Assembly (NCBI RefSeq): GCF_051106095.1 | Contig: NC_135783.1 | Coordinates: 193,434,947 to 193,498,946 of the forward strand | Source of the DNA: Pogona vitticeps | Lineage: Eukaryota; Chordata; Lepidosauria; Squamata; Agamidae | DNA length: 64,000 nucleotides | Direction of reading: 5' to 3' | Part shown: positions 12,100-24,121 of the stretch, one piece after another | Layout: every line of letters begins with the position of its first letter | Numbering within the stretch: the first letter of the stretch is position 1 | Made by a program: the position numbers and the translations under genes | Notes under the pieces: model-generated | The model's input: only the letters and a program-made list of their open reading frames with translations | Database searches by the model: none | Told to the model about the DNA's origin: nothing

Positions 12100-13250
12100 G
12101 GGTGCCCGTCACGCCGATGGGTTCCACCTCGCCCGCTTCCCCGGGTATCCCCGGGCTGGCCAGGCTCCTGTGTTGAAAGCGGGGCTGCCTTGCGCGCGCG
12201 CCCTTTCCCCCCCACTTCCCATGGCAAAGCGCCCCGCTGGCTGGCTGGCTCTCTCTCCCTCTCCCCCCGGAGTCAGGGCAGCCTCTCCCCCCGGGGGTGG
12301 GGGGGGTTGCTCGGAAGCGGAGCCCGGCGTCTTGGGTGGAAGCCTCGCTGCGCTGGACGGGGCTCCCTCCGGGGGGGGGGGGGACAGGGGGGACCGCGAC
12401 ACCGCCACCCCTCCATGCTTGGGAAGGGTGGGGGGTTCGGGGACGGCTCGCGGGCGCCAGCGCGACTTACGGGGAGGAGGCGCCGCGCTGGGGGGCGAAG
12501 AAGTCCACGGCGAAGCCGAAGAAGCTCCCCTCGGCGCCCGCGTAGACCGTCGGGTGCTCCACGTCCAGGTTGAAGGCGGCGCCGGGCCGCGGGAGGCAGA
12601 CGCCGCTCAGCGCCAGCAGCAGGAGGAGGGCGAGCGGCCGACGCCCGCCGGGAGCGGCCATGGCTCGCCCCACCGGACCGACCGCCTGCCCTGCCGAGAG
12701 GCCCACCGGGCAGGGAGCAGGGGCGGCCTCGGACCCTCCCGCGCCCGGCGCTCCTTGGGCGATGGATGCCGCGCGGGGCCTCTTCGCCAAGGCCGGCTTC
12801 GGTAGGGCTCCGGCGGGCTCCCCAGGCGGCGGGCGGGCGGGTCGGGGCGCTCCCTCTTTTCCTTCGGTCGGAACGATCCCTGCTGGGGCAACGCGGGAGG
12901 AGGAGGAGGCGTCGGGAAGGCGGAGAGAGAGCCGGGGACAAGGCGATCGGCCTCCGCCTGCCGGGGCGGAGCGCTCGGTCCCGCCGGGCGACTCGCCGGA
13001 GCCCCTGTGCCTGGATTTTATCTATTAAAAGGCGCCCGTGGCCGAAGAAGGTGGCGGGGCTGGAGCGGGAAACTTGGGTCCGCTTGGCCGGAAAGCCCCC
13101 ACCCCTCGCCCGATGTCTCGGCTCTTGTCGGACGCTTTGGCCGAAGAACCGCGGGGCGGGCTGGGCGGGCCGTCGGGTAGGGACGGGCTCCGGCCCGAAG
13201 GCGGGCAGGCCTGGCGAGAAGGTTGGCCCGCGGAGGGGGCGGGGATGTAT
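12100..13250. promoter_or_regulatory. ITGAV: CpG island over ITGAV exon 1 and promoter
   Basis: This stretch is very rich in G, C and CpG compared with the AT-rich DNA on both sides and contains ITGAV exon 1 at 12471-12661. The 5' UTR and transcription start must lie to the right of 12661 on the minus strand. No convincing TATA box was seen. Many long open frames here are a by-product of GC content, not genes. Confidence 0.75.
12471..12661 (-). CDS. ITGAV: Integrin alpha-V, coding exon 1 (partial gene)
   Basis: The minus strand from the ATG at 12661 encodes a signal peptide (residues 1-29, rich in leucine: [16 protein letters not shown]) followed by [20 protein letters not shown] and FAVDFFAP. 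This closely matches the mature N-terminus of vertebrate integrin alpha-V, which begins FNLDV and forms the first blade of the seven-bladed beta-propeller. Alpha-V pairs with several beta subunits as an RGD-binding receptor for vitronectin, fibronectin and latent TGF-beta at the cell surface. The exon ends in a CC/GTAAGT donor (phase 2) after 63 codons. The remaining exons lie to the left, outside the window. An in-frame upstream ATG at 12790 exists, but the inner one fits the signal peptide best. Confidence 0.93.
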
Positions 13251-13283
13251 ACACACACACACACGCATGTATACACACACGTA
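13247..13283. repeat. (AC)n microsatellite
   Basis: A short AC/CA dinucleotide run interrupted by GCATGTAT lies at the edge of the ITGAV CpG island. Confidence 0.9.
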
Positions 13284-13739
13284 TTTATTTCAGCGTGAGA
13301 AAAAGGGGAGCGCCTGTGAGGGACGGGAGGGCATCTGCCACCTCTTCCAGGCCTCGGGGGTGGGGTGGGTTTGGGGGACACACCCCCGGGTTCACTTTGC
13401 CCCTAGGGAGGGAGAGTTGCCCGCAGCTGAAAAGGCTTTTTGGGGACGCATCCGGTCTCCCGCTTGCCCTCTCGCCTTCCACAAGGGAGAGGCGAGTATC
13501 TGAGCACCCAGACGTGTAGGGAGAGCGCGGGGCAGCCCGTGAGTCTCCCCAAAACTTCAGCACGAGGCACCCGCCGGCTGCCTGCGAAGGCTACCCTGGA
13601 AAGGGTGTTTCTTTTGTCCTGTATTTCCACAATAGTGGCCTGCTTTTTATTCGAGGAGTTCAGAGCCCTCTGATGGCTCTCTCTCCCACCAAAGAGCCCC
13701 AAATAACAACCACCGCCATCTATTTGTATCTTAAAGATC

Positions 13740-13912
13740 CGATCCGATACGAGTGATGGACTAGGACACTGCAGATCAGGGTTCGAATCCCCGCTCAGCC
13801 AGGGCAACCTCACTGGGGGAGTGGAGCTCTTAAAACCCCACCCTCAATATCCCACCTACCTTGAAAGGTCACTATCATTTTCTTCTGACTCGGTGGCACA
13901 TAACAAGAAAAT
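13740..13912 (+). mobile_element. tRNA-derived SINE
   Basis: GTGATGGACTAGGACACTGC followed by GGGTTCGAATCCCCGCTCA carries an RNA polymerase III B-box-like core, and the segment ends GACTCGGTGGCACATAACAA. The same head and tail recur at 17107-17290 and 23946-24121, so this is one dispersed SINE family. It is not a tRNA gene because no cloverleaf closes. Confidence 0.65.
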
Positions 13913-13938
13913 AGCCTTGTCACATTTGTGATGCTGGC

Positions 13939-14077
13939 TAACATCCTGTTGCTCAATGCAGCTAGAGTAGGCTTCTTTGAATCAACCGAACCTACAGGAG
14001 AGTTGACTCCCCAAATCCCCACTGGCTCAGTGGGCTTACTCTAGTGCAGTTTACTACACTGAGCAATAGGATTTCAG
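13939..14077. repeat. Foldback element of the CTAGAGTAGGC family
   Basis: Arms at about 13939-13971 and 14034-14077 pair through TGTTGCTCAATGCAGCTAGA against TCTAGTGCAGTTTACTACAC and TGAGCAATAGGAT. Related sequence containing CTAGAGTAGGCCCATTGA recurs at 58326-58448 and in part elsewhere. Probably a non-autonomous DNA element; superfamily not recognised. Confidence 0.5.
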
Positions 14078-14163
14078 CCATGGATAAGTAGCAGCTGAGT
14101 CAAGGGAGTTCCATGGGTGAGAAAACTCAGATCTTCCTATTTTTAGTCCAGTCTTTGGACTGC

Positions 14164-14228
14164 TTGTTGTTTAGTCGTGTCCGACTCTTCGTGGCGCCAT
14201 GGACCAGAGCACGCCAGGCCCTCCCACG
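14164..14228 (-). mobile_element. BovB 3' terminal fragment
   Basis: TTTAGTCGTGTCCGACTCTT and the adjoining CCATGGACCAGAGCACGCCA are the reverse complement of the last 65 or so bases of the full-length BovB copies. This is a severely 5'-truncated insertion in the minus orientation. Confidence 0.85.
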
Positions 14229-14372
14229 GTTTAGCACTTTGGACTGCAACACACTGAATTTCTTAGCCCTCCAGTATAGCCACTGGCTGAGGGATTCTGG
14301 GTATAGTCGCATCAATAAGTAACTTTTGCAATGCTCTGTGCTGGCACAGAGTATCATCATCATCTTTAAACT

Positions 14373-14483
14373 GAACTGCTGGAAGGGACCCTTTGGGATC
14401 ATCAAGTCCAGCCATTATCAAGGAGGCACGGATGGGGAATTGAACTCCCAGCCAGATCCTTAAGCCACTGAGCCAGGAGCAGG
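14373..14483 (-). mobile_element. SINE or CR1-like tail fragment
   Basis: CTGCTGGAAGGGACCCTTTG followed by GGGAATTGAACTCCCAGCCA reads on the minus strand like the tRNA-related half of a SINE, with a B-box-like stretch. Only a partial copy; family uncertain. Confidence 0.4.
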
Positions 14484-15658
14484 GTGGGGAAAAAAAAGCT
14501 GCGTGGTCATCGGGGCCCGGCCAGTACATGGATTGTCTACACATATAACTCCCTCACATATTGTTACTATGGCTGTGTTTTAATCTCGGTAGAGGCAGCA
14601 GAGCTAAAGAAGCAGAGGGATTGTTTTGCTGAATCAGCATGCTGCTTTCTGTCTGGCTGAGTCACTCAAAACTGGGAGTTCCGCTCTCAGTTTTAGTCAC
14701 TAATTTTTAAAAAAATTCCCACCGTCTAGACATACTGAGGGTGTAGCCATATGTCATTATGTGAATATATGTACCCTCTCTTACAAACATAAGATTAAAA
14801 AAAAGAAAAGAAAAGCCCTCCCAAGGCTAGTTAAATACTCTGCTAGTACAGTATCTCTTATTTGTTGATAAAAATCTGGCCAAGCAATTATCAGCCTTGG
14901 CCAGCTGCACAATTGCCTTCCTTCTGTTGCAAAACGAATTCATTCTCCCTGCTTTTTAGAATGAATAACTGGCAGATTGGCAGCTAACAAAAGATTACAA
15001 ATTCTAATTCTAGCCTGAGCAGGCAAAGATGATTTGCAGTTAAGCACTGTTCCTGTAAGTAAGATTCTTCCATCATGGAAAGAGGCAGACATAAATACCG
15101 GTACTTCTGATTCTGTTTGCTCTGTGTCTGGGCTCGGCTGCAGAATATATACAGGCCACGACTCTAAAAGAATCAGCTTCCAGACAGTACACGAAATGTG
15201 GTGTGATGTCTACATTTTATCTGCTCTTTAATGTTAAGTGCGGCTACCGAAATGAAAGTGGCAATTGAGTGGAGGAGAGCCACCTTCCATTTATGTTGTG
15301 TAACAATTAGGAAAACCCAGGAGTCTGTAGTAATACAGAGGTGGACAACAGTGCACCTCTCATGATGCGTTTTGACCTTCCTACTTTCGAACTGCCCCCC
15401 CTTCCAAAATCTGAAATGGCACTCTTGGGCAGAGGTTGACAGATCGTTCTACGTACTGCCTTGGCAATGTTACAGCTGATTAAAAAATATATTGTTAATG
15501 GGCATATTTGCCTTGCCAGAGCTGAAAGGATCAGTAGAACATTTGATAGACCCCAGAAAAGTTAGTTCTGTGGCTGGTGATTCTGGGAGTGGCAGTCCAA
15601 AAGAACTTTTCTGATCTCTAAATTTTGAGAAGATACAAATATGCATTTACAACTGGGA

Positions 15659-15770
15659 CACGTGGCCCTCTGAAGGTTGTTGGATTACATCTATCAGTTT
15701 TAATCAGCATAGCCAAAGCTAAGGGATAATGGGAGTTGCAGTCCAGCAAAATCTGGGGTCTTCCAGTTAT
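15659..15770. mobile_element. Foldback hAT-like MITE
   Basis: The left arm GAAGGTTGTTGGATTACATC pairs with the right arm AGTTGCAGTCCAGCAAAATC. The GGGAGTTGCAGTCCA word is the same one found in the hAT MITEs at 183-318 and 19997-20132. Decayed, no duplication seen. A similar remnant lies near 23020-23105. Confidence 0.45.
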
Positions 15771-16002
15771 CGACCCATGTCTAACATGTTCATTTTCTAT
15801 GTCTAGTGCCTTCAAAACGTGTACATCCATGCTTCTTAGAAAATAAAAAGCCATCTTGCTATAGACTATATCCACATGAATGGTGTTCCAACTTTTACAG
15901 TGTAATTTTTACTTTTCTGCTAGTTGTAAATGTTCTGTTGTTTAATTAATTTTATATTTTAAAAGCCAATCCAAATATGAATAAAATATCAGTATAAATA
16001 TA

Positions 16003-16420
16003 CAAGCGGTGCCTCGCATAGCGATTGCTCCGTTTAGTGATGAAATCGCTTTGCGACGCATTTTTTGCGATCGCAAAAGCGATCGGTTTGCTATGTTCCC
16101 TATGGGGGAATTTCGCTTTGCGATGATCGGTTCCCTGCTTCGGGAACCGAGCATCACAAAGCGACGATTTTAAAACAGTTGATCGGCAGTTTCAAAATGG
16201 CCGCCCGCTGTTTTCTAGCACGGATTCCTCGCTTACCAGGCAGTGAAAATGGCCGCGCTATGGAGGATCTTCGCTGAACGGTGAGTTTCCAGCCCATAGG
16301 AACGCATTGAAGGGGTTTCAGTGCGTTTCTATGGGCTTTTTTAAATTTCGCATTGCGATGTTTTCGTTCTGCAACGATTTTTGCAGAACAAATTAATGTC
16401 GCAATGCGAGGCACCACTTG
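16003..16420. mobile_element. Tigger-like palindromic MITE, copy 2
   Basis: Ends CAAGCGGTGCCTCGCATAGC and GCAATGCGAGGCACCACTTG form inverted repeats flanked by TA. The interior carries the family words CAAAATGGCCGCCC and GAAAATGGCCGCGC. No coding capacity. Confidence 0.8.
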
Positions 16421-16765
16421 TATACCTAAAACAGTCTTGTGGCTGAGTCTATATCAGTTTAAATAGCGCTCTGGTGACAACTATGTTATCTATTGTAGAT
16501 AATTAATGTGTGTGTTCGTGTGGTTTGTGTGTACACATGCATATACACACTTTGTTGTATCATGGCTGATGCCATTCCTTTGTTATAAGAGGAAGCCTAT
16601 GGTTTGGCCTAATATTGCAGGTTTCCGTACAGGGGTATGTGTGGAGGGATGGGGGAAATCAGAAACAAATAGAGTGCATTGAAGTGCAGCATGACTAGCA
16701 GCCAGGCTGAAATGCCTGCTTCCAAAGGAATTAATTTTAAATTGAAAAGGTACACTTTTAAAGTC

Positions 16766-16975
<210 letters not shown>

Positions 16976-16988
16976 TAGGCATGCCAGG

Positions 16989-17036
16989 GACACACACAAA
17001 CACACACACAAACACACACACACACACACACACACC
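16989..17036. repeat. (CA)n microsatellite
   Basis: A CA dinucleotide run interrupted twice by AAA lies 15 bases after the GATA array, making a compound microsatellite region. Confidence 0.95.
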
Positions 17037-17106
17037 CCTCTCTTGAATCTTGAGGGTGTAGGCTGTGCAGATCTGGCCTGGGCACTGCTTTCTGTTCAAT
17101 ACCCAG

Positions 17107-17290
17107 TGTGGTATAGTGATGGACTAGAACTCTGGAGAACAGGGTTTGAATCCCTGCTCAGCCATGGAAATTCCCTGCGGGAGTTGAGCTGGTCAAAGCA
17201 TGCCTTCGATACTGTATCTCCCTTACCTTGAAAGCCCTGTTAGGTTTGCTCTAAGCCCATTTCTACTTGAGGGCACATAATGGCAACAAT
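17107..17290 (+). mobile_element. tRNA-derived SINE
   Basis: GTGTGGTATAGTGATGGACT and GGGTTTGAATCCCTGCTCAG form a tRNA-like head with a B-box-like core. The tail CTTGAGGGCACATAATGGCA matches the SINE at 13740-13912. Full-length or nearly so. Confidence 0.7.
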
Positions 17291-17614
17291 TGCTTTCTGA
17301 CTTCATTGCTAGATGCAGACAGTCATTTGGAGCAAAGACTGGTTTTCATAGTAAAGGTCGCCCGAGTTTTCTCATTTACAGCTGAAGAGCTTTAAATCTG
17401 TTTTCACTTTAAAAAATTGCTCAAGTCATTATGGCTGAAGGGCAACCTATAAATGCAGTCCATAAACAAATAGAGCCTGCAACAGCTCACGTTCCTCACC
17501 GCGTACACAAAGGTAAAAGATTAGGTTGAAGAGAAAAACCTATGGTGGGTGCAGGTCCTCATAAAGGGAGTTGGTTTAAAATAGCATTTATTTCATTGCC
17601 AGAGATTGATCTGT

Positions 17615-17775
17615 GAAGATTCTCAGTCACCCAGGTGAGGTTATCTGGAAGTTGAGTCACGGCAACTGGACTTCTTGCTTCTTAGGTCGAAATGTTTCGG
17701 ATAAGCAGTGAAACGTTTAAACCTAATAAGGAAGAAGTCCAGTTGCCATGACTCAACCTCCAAGTAATCAAGGAT
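17615..17775. repeat. Foldback repeat with ~50-base arms
   Basis: GGAAGTTGAGTCACGGCAAC plus TGGACTTCTTGCTTCTTAGG (from 17647) pairs with CCTAATAAGGAAGAAGTCCA plus GTTGCCATGACTCAACCTCC (to 17761), leaving a loop of only a few bases and further pairing of AAATGTTTC with GAAACGTTT. Strong hairpin former; probably a non-autonomous transposon of unknown superfamily. Confidence 0.65.
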
Positions 17776-18374
17776 TGTTTATTATGGCTGTTAAGATACT
17801 GTTCAGATTTCCGGTGCTTGGATGAAGTCAACTTGTGTCAGGTTCAGACTGCCTGGCAACATCCTTTGCTTTGAAGCCTTTCTTTCTCCTAAAACCAGAG
17901 GCAGTCCCAAAAATTTTGCTGCCCGAGGCAAAGTGTAAAGGGCTCAACATCCCATTTCGCTGCAGATTTAGAAGCTGATTTGAATGGGAAATGACACTTT
18001 TCCTTCAATAGTGGTGATGGTATAGCATTCTCCATACACCCCAGCAAGCTTGAGTGGACGCCAGGGGAGGCGCAGGTGTGAAGTGGTCCTTTCACACCAC
18101 TCTACCTGTTCTTCACACCCCCCCACTCGCTCTCTGCGGCCTAAGGCAGCTGCCAGTCCCAGCCATATGATAAGGCTGGCCCTGTAGTAGGCATGGGTAA
18201 TAGAGAGGAAGATATTCTGGATAGCGTCTCATAGCTGTAGGCTTCAGAACAAGTCAGACAGAGATAGGCTTCAACGTTAATCTGTCACAAAGTTCCTAAA
18301 ACGAGGGATTAAAATAGAAACCACATGCATGTTAGCAGCAGGATGTCATGCTTCCTGTAACTTCCTTTCTGAAG

Positions 18375-19686
18375 GCCAGCACTCTGACTCCAGGGTCAGA
18401 TGAACTGTATCCGAGAGTGCTGAAGGAACTGGCTGAAGAACTCTCAGAACCACTATTCATTATTTTCTTGAAAGCTTTGGGGGTAAAGTGCCAGAGGATT
18501 GGAGGGGGGCCAATGTTGTCTCTATCTTCAAAAAGGGCAAAAAAGAGGAACCTGGGAACTACGGGCCAGTCAGTCTGACATGAATTCCAGGGAAAAATTT
18601 GGAACAGATGGTAAAACAGTCATTGTGCAACCCCCTAGAAAACAATGCAGTAATAACTAGAAGCCAAGACGGATTTGTCAAGAACAAACTGGGAAGAGGA
18701 AACTAGTGGGTACCCCAAGGATCAGTCCTGGGCCTGGTGTTCTTCAATATTTTTATTAATGACCTGGATGAGGGAGTGCAGGGAATGCCTGTCAGATTTG
18801 CAGCTTATACCAAATTGGGCAGAATAGCTAATACCTTAGAAGACAGAAACAAAAATCAAAATGACGTTGATAGGATGGAGCACTGGGCCGAAAGCAACAG
18901 AATGAAATTCAATAGGGATAAGTGCAAAGTACTGCTTCTTGGAAAAAGAAACCAATTGCACAGTTACAAGATGGGGGATACCTGGTTCAGCAAAACTATG
19001 AGCGAGAAGGATTTTTGAATTGTCAGAGATCACAAGCTAAATATGAGCCAACAGTGTGATGCGGCTACAAAAAAAAAAGCCAATGCTATTATACGGTGCA
19101 TTAATAGAAGTATAGTTTCCAAATCCCACGAGGTGCTATTCTGCCTCTATTCAGCACTGGTTAGGCCTCACCTTGAACACAGTGTCCAGTTCTGGACACC
19201 ACTCTTCAAGAAGGATGCTAACAAATTGGAACAGGTTCAGAGGAGGGCGACAACAACAATCTGGGGGCTGGAAACCAAGCCTTATGAGGAAAGGATGAAA
19301 GAATTGGACATGTTTAACCTTGAGAAAAGAAGACTTAGGGGTGATATGACAGCACTTTTCAAATATTTGAAAGGTTGTCATACAGAGGAGGGGCAAGATC
19401 TGTTCTCGATCATCCCAGAGTGCAGGACACGCAACAATGGGCTCAAGTTAAAGGAAGCCAGATTTCAGTTGAATATCAGGAAAAACTTCCTAACTCTTAG
19501 AGCAGAACAACAGTGGAACCAGTTACCTCGGGAGTTGGTGAGTGCTCCAACCCTGGAGGCCTTCAAGAAAAATTTAAGATAATCACCTGGCAGATCTGCT
19601 TTGATTTGGATTCCTGCCTTGAGCAGGGGGTTGGACTTGATGGCCTTGTAGGCCCCTTCCAATGCCGCTTTTCTATGATTCTATGG
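18375..19686 (+). mobile_element. CR1 LINE, 5'-truncated
   Basis: Plus-strand translations give successive CR1 reverse transcriptase pieces: ELYPRVLKELAEELSEPL, then [35 protein letters not shown], and a C-terminal block with LYSALVRPHLEHSVQFW, QVQRRATT and LEKRRLRGDMTALFKYLKG. The copy ends with the CR1 3' signature TTGGACTTGATGGCCTTGTA and TTCTATGATTCTATG repeats. The frame is broken and the N-terminal half of ORF2 is absent, so it is inactive. Confidence 0.9.
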
Positions 19687-19996
19687 CAAAAGAACTGACG
19701 CAAGATAGGATTCTATATCCGAAGCAACAGGCAAGGAGTTGGGTGGGTTTTCTAGCCCTTTGTTTTGACATGTCTGAACAGATACAGCTCATCCTAATGA
19801 CTGTTTTCCTCTTACAGTTGAAACTCAGGAATCTGGTGCAAGCATTTTGAGCAGCGGGAGGGACCCTTGGAAGATCAAGGCCTCCTGCTTTAATGACGGC
19901 CAGCAATGGGGAGACAAATAAGGCTCAGCTCCTCTTGCTGCTCTGTGCTGCCATCACTATAGCTGTCCCTCCCCAATGACCTAGAGTCCTGTAGGG

Positions 19997-20132
19997 CAGT
20001 GGTCTCCAACCTTGGGCCTCCAGATGTCTTTGGACTTCAACTCCCAGAAATCTTGGCCAGCAGAGGTGGTGGCGAAGGCTTCTGGGAGTTGTGGTCCAAA
20101 AACATCTGGAGGCCCAAGGTTGGGGACCACTG
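19997..20132. mobile_element. hAT MITE with perfect 8-bp duplication
   Basis: The element begins CAGTGGTCTCCAACCTTGGG and ends CCCAAGGTTGGGGACCACTG and folds back on itself. It is flanked on both sides by CTGTAGGG (19989-19996 and 20133-20140), the 8-bp target duplication of the hAT superfamily. At 136 bases it cannot encode a transposase. Confidence 0.92.
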
Positions 20133-23100
20133 CTGTAGGGGCAAGAGAAGGAGGCAGCCCCTCACTGGGGCACAGCAGTAGCCCAGGACAGAAGCTACTG
20201 CCCTGGGCAACGGCTCCCAGAATCCCTTAGCAAAAATGATGTGGGCATTCAGGATGTGGAGAGTTATAAATCCAACAAGTTATTTTCCCAAGCTGGGGAT
20301 GGGGTAAGAAGAATTGTTCTCAGGCTCCTTTCGAAATAGCATCCCCTGCTAGTAATGGGACTGCTAATTTATGCCTCCCCCCCGAGTCTCGAGCAGCAAA
20401 AGGACCCCGACCACAAGTGGCAGAAGTGACCGTACTCACTGCCTCTCTAGAAAGTTTCTGGTCCTGTGGAAGCAAGAGGCTGGATCGATGGGCCCACAGT
20501 GAGTGCTCTCCATCCCTCTGCAAGTGCTCAAATAGGCGACCACAAAGACTTACCCCTTTTCAGGTTTGACCTGGGGATGCTCTTATGCCCCAAGTAGTCA
20601 AATTAAGTGAATTGCTCCCTACCTATGTATAGACCCCCCAATACAATATTCAGTAGCCGTTGCATGTTCTCTGAAAATCCTGGACGCTGATTCCCTTCTG
20701 TTGCCAAATTTAAAGTATTGGAGGCTTTGGGGGGGGGTGTTCAACCGATCCCATGTGGGTTCTCGCAAACAGCCGTCTTTCAGAAACAGGAGGAGGTTTT
20801 ATATTCTATGAACAACGGGATCAGAGGACTTATTGTGATGCACGAACAACAAAGTTATATGACAGAGAAATAAGTCCAGAAAGTGCTGAAATTAAAACGA
20901 ATGCTGTGGCTGCGTTTTCTCTGAACCTTCCCCCTGCCCCCCAACTGACCTAAAACTCCCCTTCTTCCTGTCCCCCATGCTCCACACCCCTCCTTGGTGA
21001 CCAGCCATGCTCACTCCCTTCTACCACCACCCCTCCCTGTGCTCGGTTTACCGAGCACAGGCTAGATAAACTACCGCCAAGAGCCCAGATTATGAGGGAT
21101 TTCTAAGTTCCAACCAATTATTATATTTCCAGTCTTACACAACTGTTAAAAGTAATGTACATTTTGGGTCAGGTGGTGGTGTTTTAAAACTTGACTTCTC
21201 TTAGGGCCTCTGTCAGCACATCTTCCTCAGTACTGGGAAACTTGGTTTCTGAAAGCCATTTTTGTTCCTGTTACGTACACTGTTATGGAGTATGAATAGT
21301 TCCTATTTGCTGTTAGGAACTGTTGATCCGGCTGCACTCTTTCTTTGGGGGGGGGGGAACAACTAGTGGATCCAGCTGCATTCTTTTTTTTGGGTGGGGG
21401 ACAACGAGTTGCATTGCTTATTACCTGTGCTACATCCGATTGCTTTTCTTTTAAAAAAGCCACAAAAACGTAGGATGTCCCATGAGTTCTGTTACTTCTG
21501 ATCTCCCTTCTGACCTTGCCCTTCCAACTAATTACCCCATAATGTTCATAGCCATTCAAGGGATCAAGGGTCACAGAGAAGAAATACAGTTGAAGAAGTC
21601 CATAAGTTATAACTTATTGAAGTAGGAAGTTCCTCTTGATTTCTGTATGTTTTTTATCTTTTTTTTTAAAAAAAAAAACCAGTCCCTCCCTCCCTCTGTT
21701 TTTTTTTTTTTTTTTTTTTTAATTCTGAAAAGATTAAAAGAGTGGCTTAAACGTCATTGCTGGGAACAGTCATGCTCATGTATAATTCCATTAGCTTTTA
21801 GAGAGGAACAATGACTTTGCTTGGCTAGGGCATGATTTTATGAGCCCTCGTGCCTCTTAATAAATATCCCCTACCCCGGAACGGTCTTGCAGATGTCCAA
21901 AAATACACTGGAGACATTTAGGTGTTTTCCTATTCCTGTTTAAACTTAGCAACAAAAATGACATAAATCAGAAACCAATACGCCAAGATGGAAAATACAA
22001 ATGGGTGTTCAAGATCTTTGCTCTATTATGGGACTATTTTTTGCTTATAGAAATGTACCTGCTTATGTTAACCTTGTGTGTTCAAAGCATCTACATCCAA
22101 TTTGGATTGAAATATGGCATGCACTACAGGCTATTTTTGTAAAAACAGTAACCTGGAATGTGACAAGTACAGGATGCTTTCCAGATTCCATATCACAAAA
22201 TCACATACTTCTGCAGTGAGTGAGTGAGTAATGTCCCGTAAAGCCTTGTGTCTGGTTTACACTGGCATGGCTTTCTCTTTTCATGTGAATGCATGACAGG
22301 TAGGACCCAAGTCTAAGTATGATCTACATTTGGTGATGAAACCATTGATGCTGGTTTATCAAGAGCAATGTCAAAATGAATATACCGGATTTACACAGCA
22401 TAGACTGCTGCATGAACGCACCATCCATGCAATTTCTGTTAACAGGGAGCAAGGCATGCATGCCCACAAAATATATTTCAGGCAGTTGGAGAGGGGCACT
22501 GGATTGATATATCTGAGACACAGATGTCAAAACTGAAGCAGGCATGTTTTTAACGCATTTGTTTCTCCTCTTAGAGTTTCAGCTACCAATGCTGTCTTCC
22601 CACATTGCAATAAAACGTTGCGATCAATCTGATCTGTGCGGCTGTTTTCCTTCCATGTGGTCATTTTGTATAACATAGAGCTAGTATAACTGTAGTTTAA
22701 TCAAGATTAGCTTTGTATTCATGCTGCTTTCCAAGCCCATATAGCCATGTCAGAGTACGACTGACATACTTTGCAAAAACATATTCATTCACCGCAAGAT
22801 TAAACCCATATTCTTCCCGAAAGCCACTTACAAAATATTTGTAATTCAGCCTCAAGGCCAATGCCTCAAGGGTTCTGTGTTTTTCTCTGGAAAACATCCT
22901 CACCCTTTGGCCCACCACCAGAGTAGGGCCACTGAATCAATGTGAATTTGGTGAGTCAAATTCTCTGTAAATTCCATTGATTCAATGGGCCTAAGCTAGT
23001 TGCGACATTCAGCCTGCTAATTAGGCTGTAATTCCTGTCAGCCCTAGCCAACATGAATCATGGAATGATGGTAGTTGTAGTTTAACAGCATCTGGAGGGT

Positions 23101-23945
23101 CACACAAATGGCCCACCTGCCATTTGAGAAAGACCACACCTTTCCTGATCAGGCAACACTGGTTTCCCAGGTTCTCAGATCAAGGTTCTTCTGTGTACTT
23201 GGAAGTCTCAAGGCTGTCTTTGTAAACAGACTGATGCGTGCTCACAGAGGAAATCCGCTCCCCCTTCAAGCATCACTGATGGGAAAGCACCTTTGAATGA
23301 AAATCCAAGTACATGTGCACTCTGGTAATAACCTAACTGCAGGGAGAGGAGGAAAATGAATGGTCTGTCAGCATTCAGCAAGGGCAGCAGCACCCACAGG
23401 ATAAAACAACATGCTTACATTTCTTGGATGCCAACGCAGTGACCAAAAGGTAATAATTAAACAAGTGAATACAGTACTCTTCTTAGGGAAATGTAAAACA
23501 AAGGATGCAAACCAAAGAGGGTGGCGCTTAAGGGAAAACGAAAACATGAAGTTAGGTACAATCTATGGCATGGAGTTTTTAACCTGGAACTGTGGCAGCT
23601 AGTTATGATGTGAAATCCTTGCACATTTAGGAAATTTTTTTTGTTATCTGTTCCTTGGTATATTTCATTGAACCTGACATTGTACTGCTGTACATGCTTT
23701 GCTGCAAATATACAGCTGCAGGAAAACTCGGTAGCAAAAGTCCAGCTAAGTTTAGAGCTTTGAAGGTGCAGCTAAATGTTTCATTGCCATGAGCTTATCA
23801 CTGACCCAAACCTACTTTTAAAAAAATGAATTTTATAGACTTTCAGAGGGAGCCTATTTTGAGATACGCGCCCAATGTTTTTGACGGCAGAAGTTTTGTT
23901 TCTGTTACACTGCTGTCTTGTCATAATTTTAAAAAATTCATAAGA

Positions 23946-24121
23946 GCCAGTGTGGTAGAGTGGATAAAGCAATGGATTGGCACTCAAGGGAGCTGTGTTC
24001 AAATCTCTGTCTCAGCTACATTAAATGTAGTGGGGGCAGGGCACTGGCAAAACTGCTCCTTTACTCATCTCTCTTTGAAACCTTATGATTGTCTAAAGTC
24101 AGATATAACTTGACAGCACAC
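23946..24121 (+). mobile_element. tRNA-derived SINE
   Basis: CCAGTGTGGTAGAGTGGATA, a B-box-like TGTTCAAATCTCTGTCTCAG and the tail ATATAACTTGACAGCACACA identify another copy of the SINE family at 13740 and 17107, more diverged. Confidence 0.65.

Larger units (their letters stand above)
1..12470 (-). other. ITGAV: ITGAV intron 1 (donor-side part)
   Basis: Everything to the left of the ITGAV exon 1 donor is read as the start of ITGAV intron 1, because the gene runs leftward and no further integrin exon is recognisable here. The stretch holds a hAT-like MITE, a split L2-type LINE, a Tigger-like MITE, two probable solo LTR fossils and a full-length BovB LINE, each listed separately. In 318-900, 3340-6400, 7080-8200 and 11411-12100 I see no gene, only AT-rich intronic sequence without recognised structure. 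The intron call is an inference from gene orientation and human synteny. Confidence 0.75.

Noticed and set aside
12273-13280. A 335-codon minus-strand frame and several overlapping long frames on both strands
   Set aside because: They lie in the ITGAV CpG island, are rich in Arg, Pro, Gly and Ala, and overlap each other in many frames. GC-rich DNA has few stop codons. Only the ITGAV exon 1 frame has a recognisable protein.
22697-22918. A 73-codon minus-strand frame with plausible composition (NYKYFVSGFREEYGFNL)
   Set aside because: No family recognised, no neighbouring exon-like signals, and it is within the range of chance frames in AT-rich DNA.
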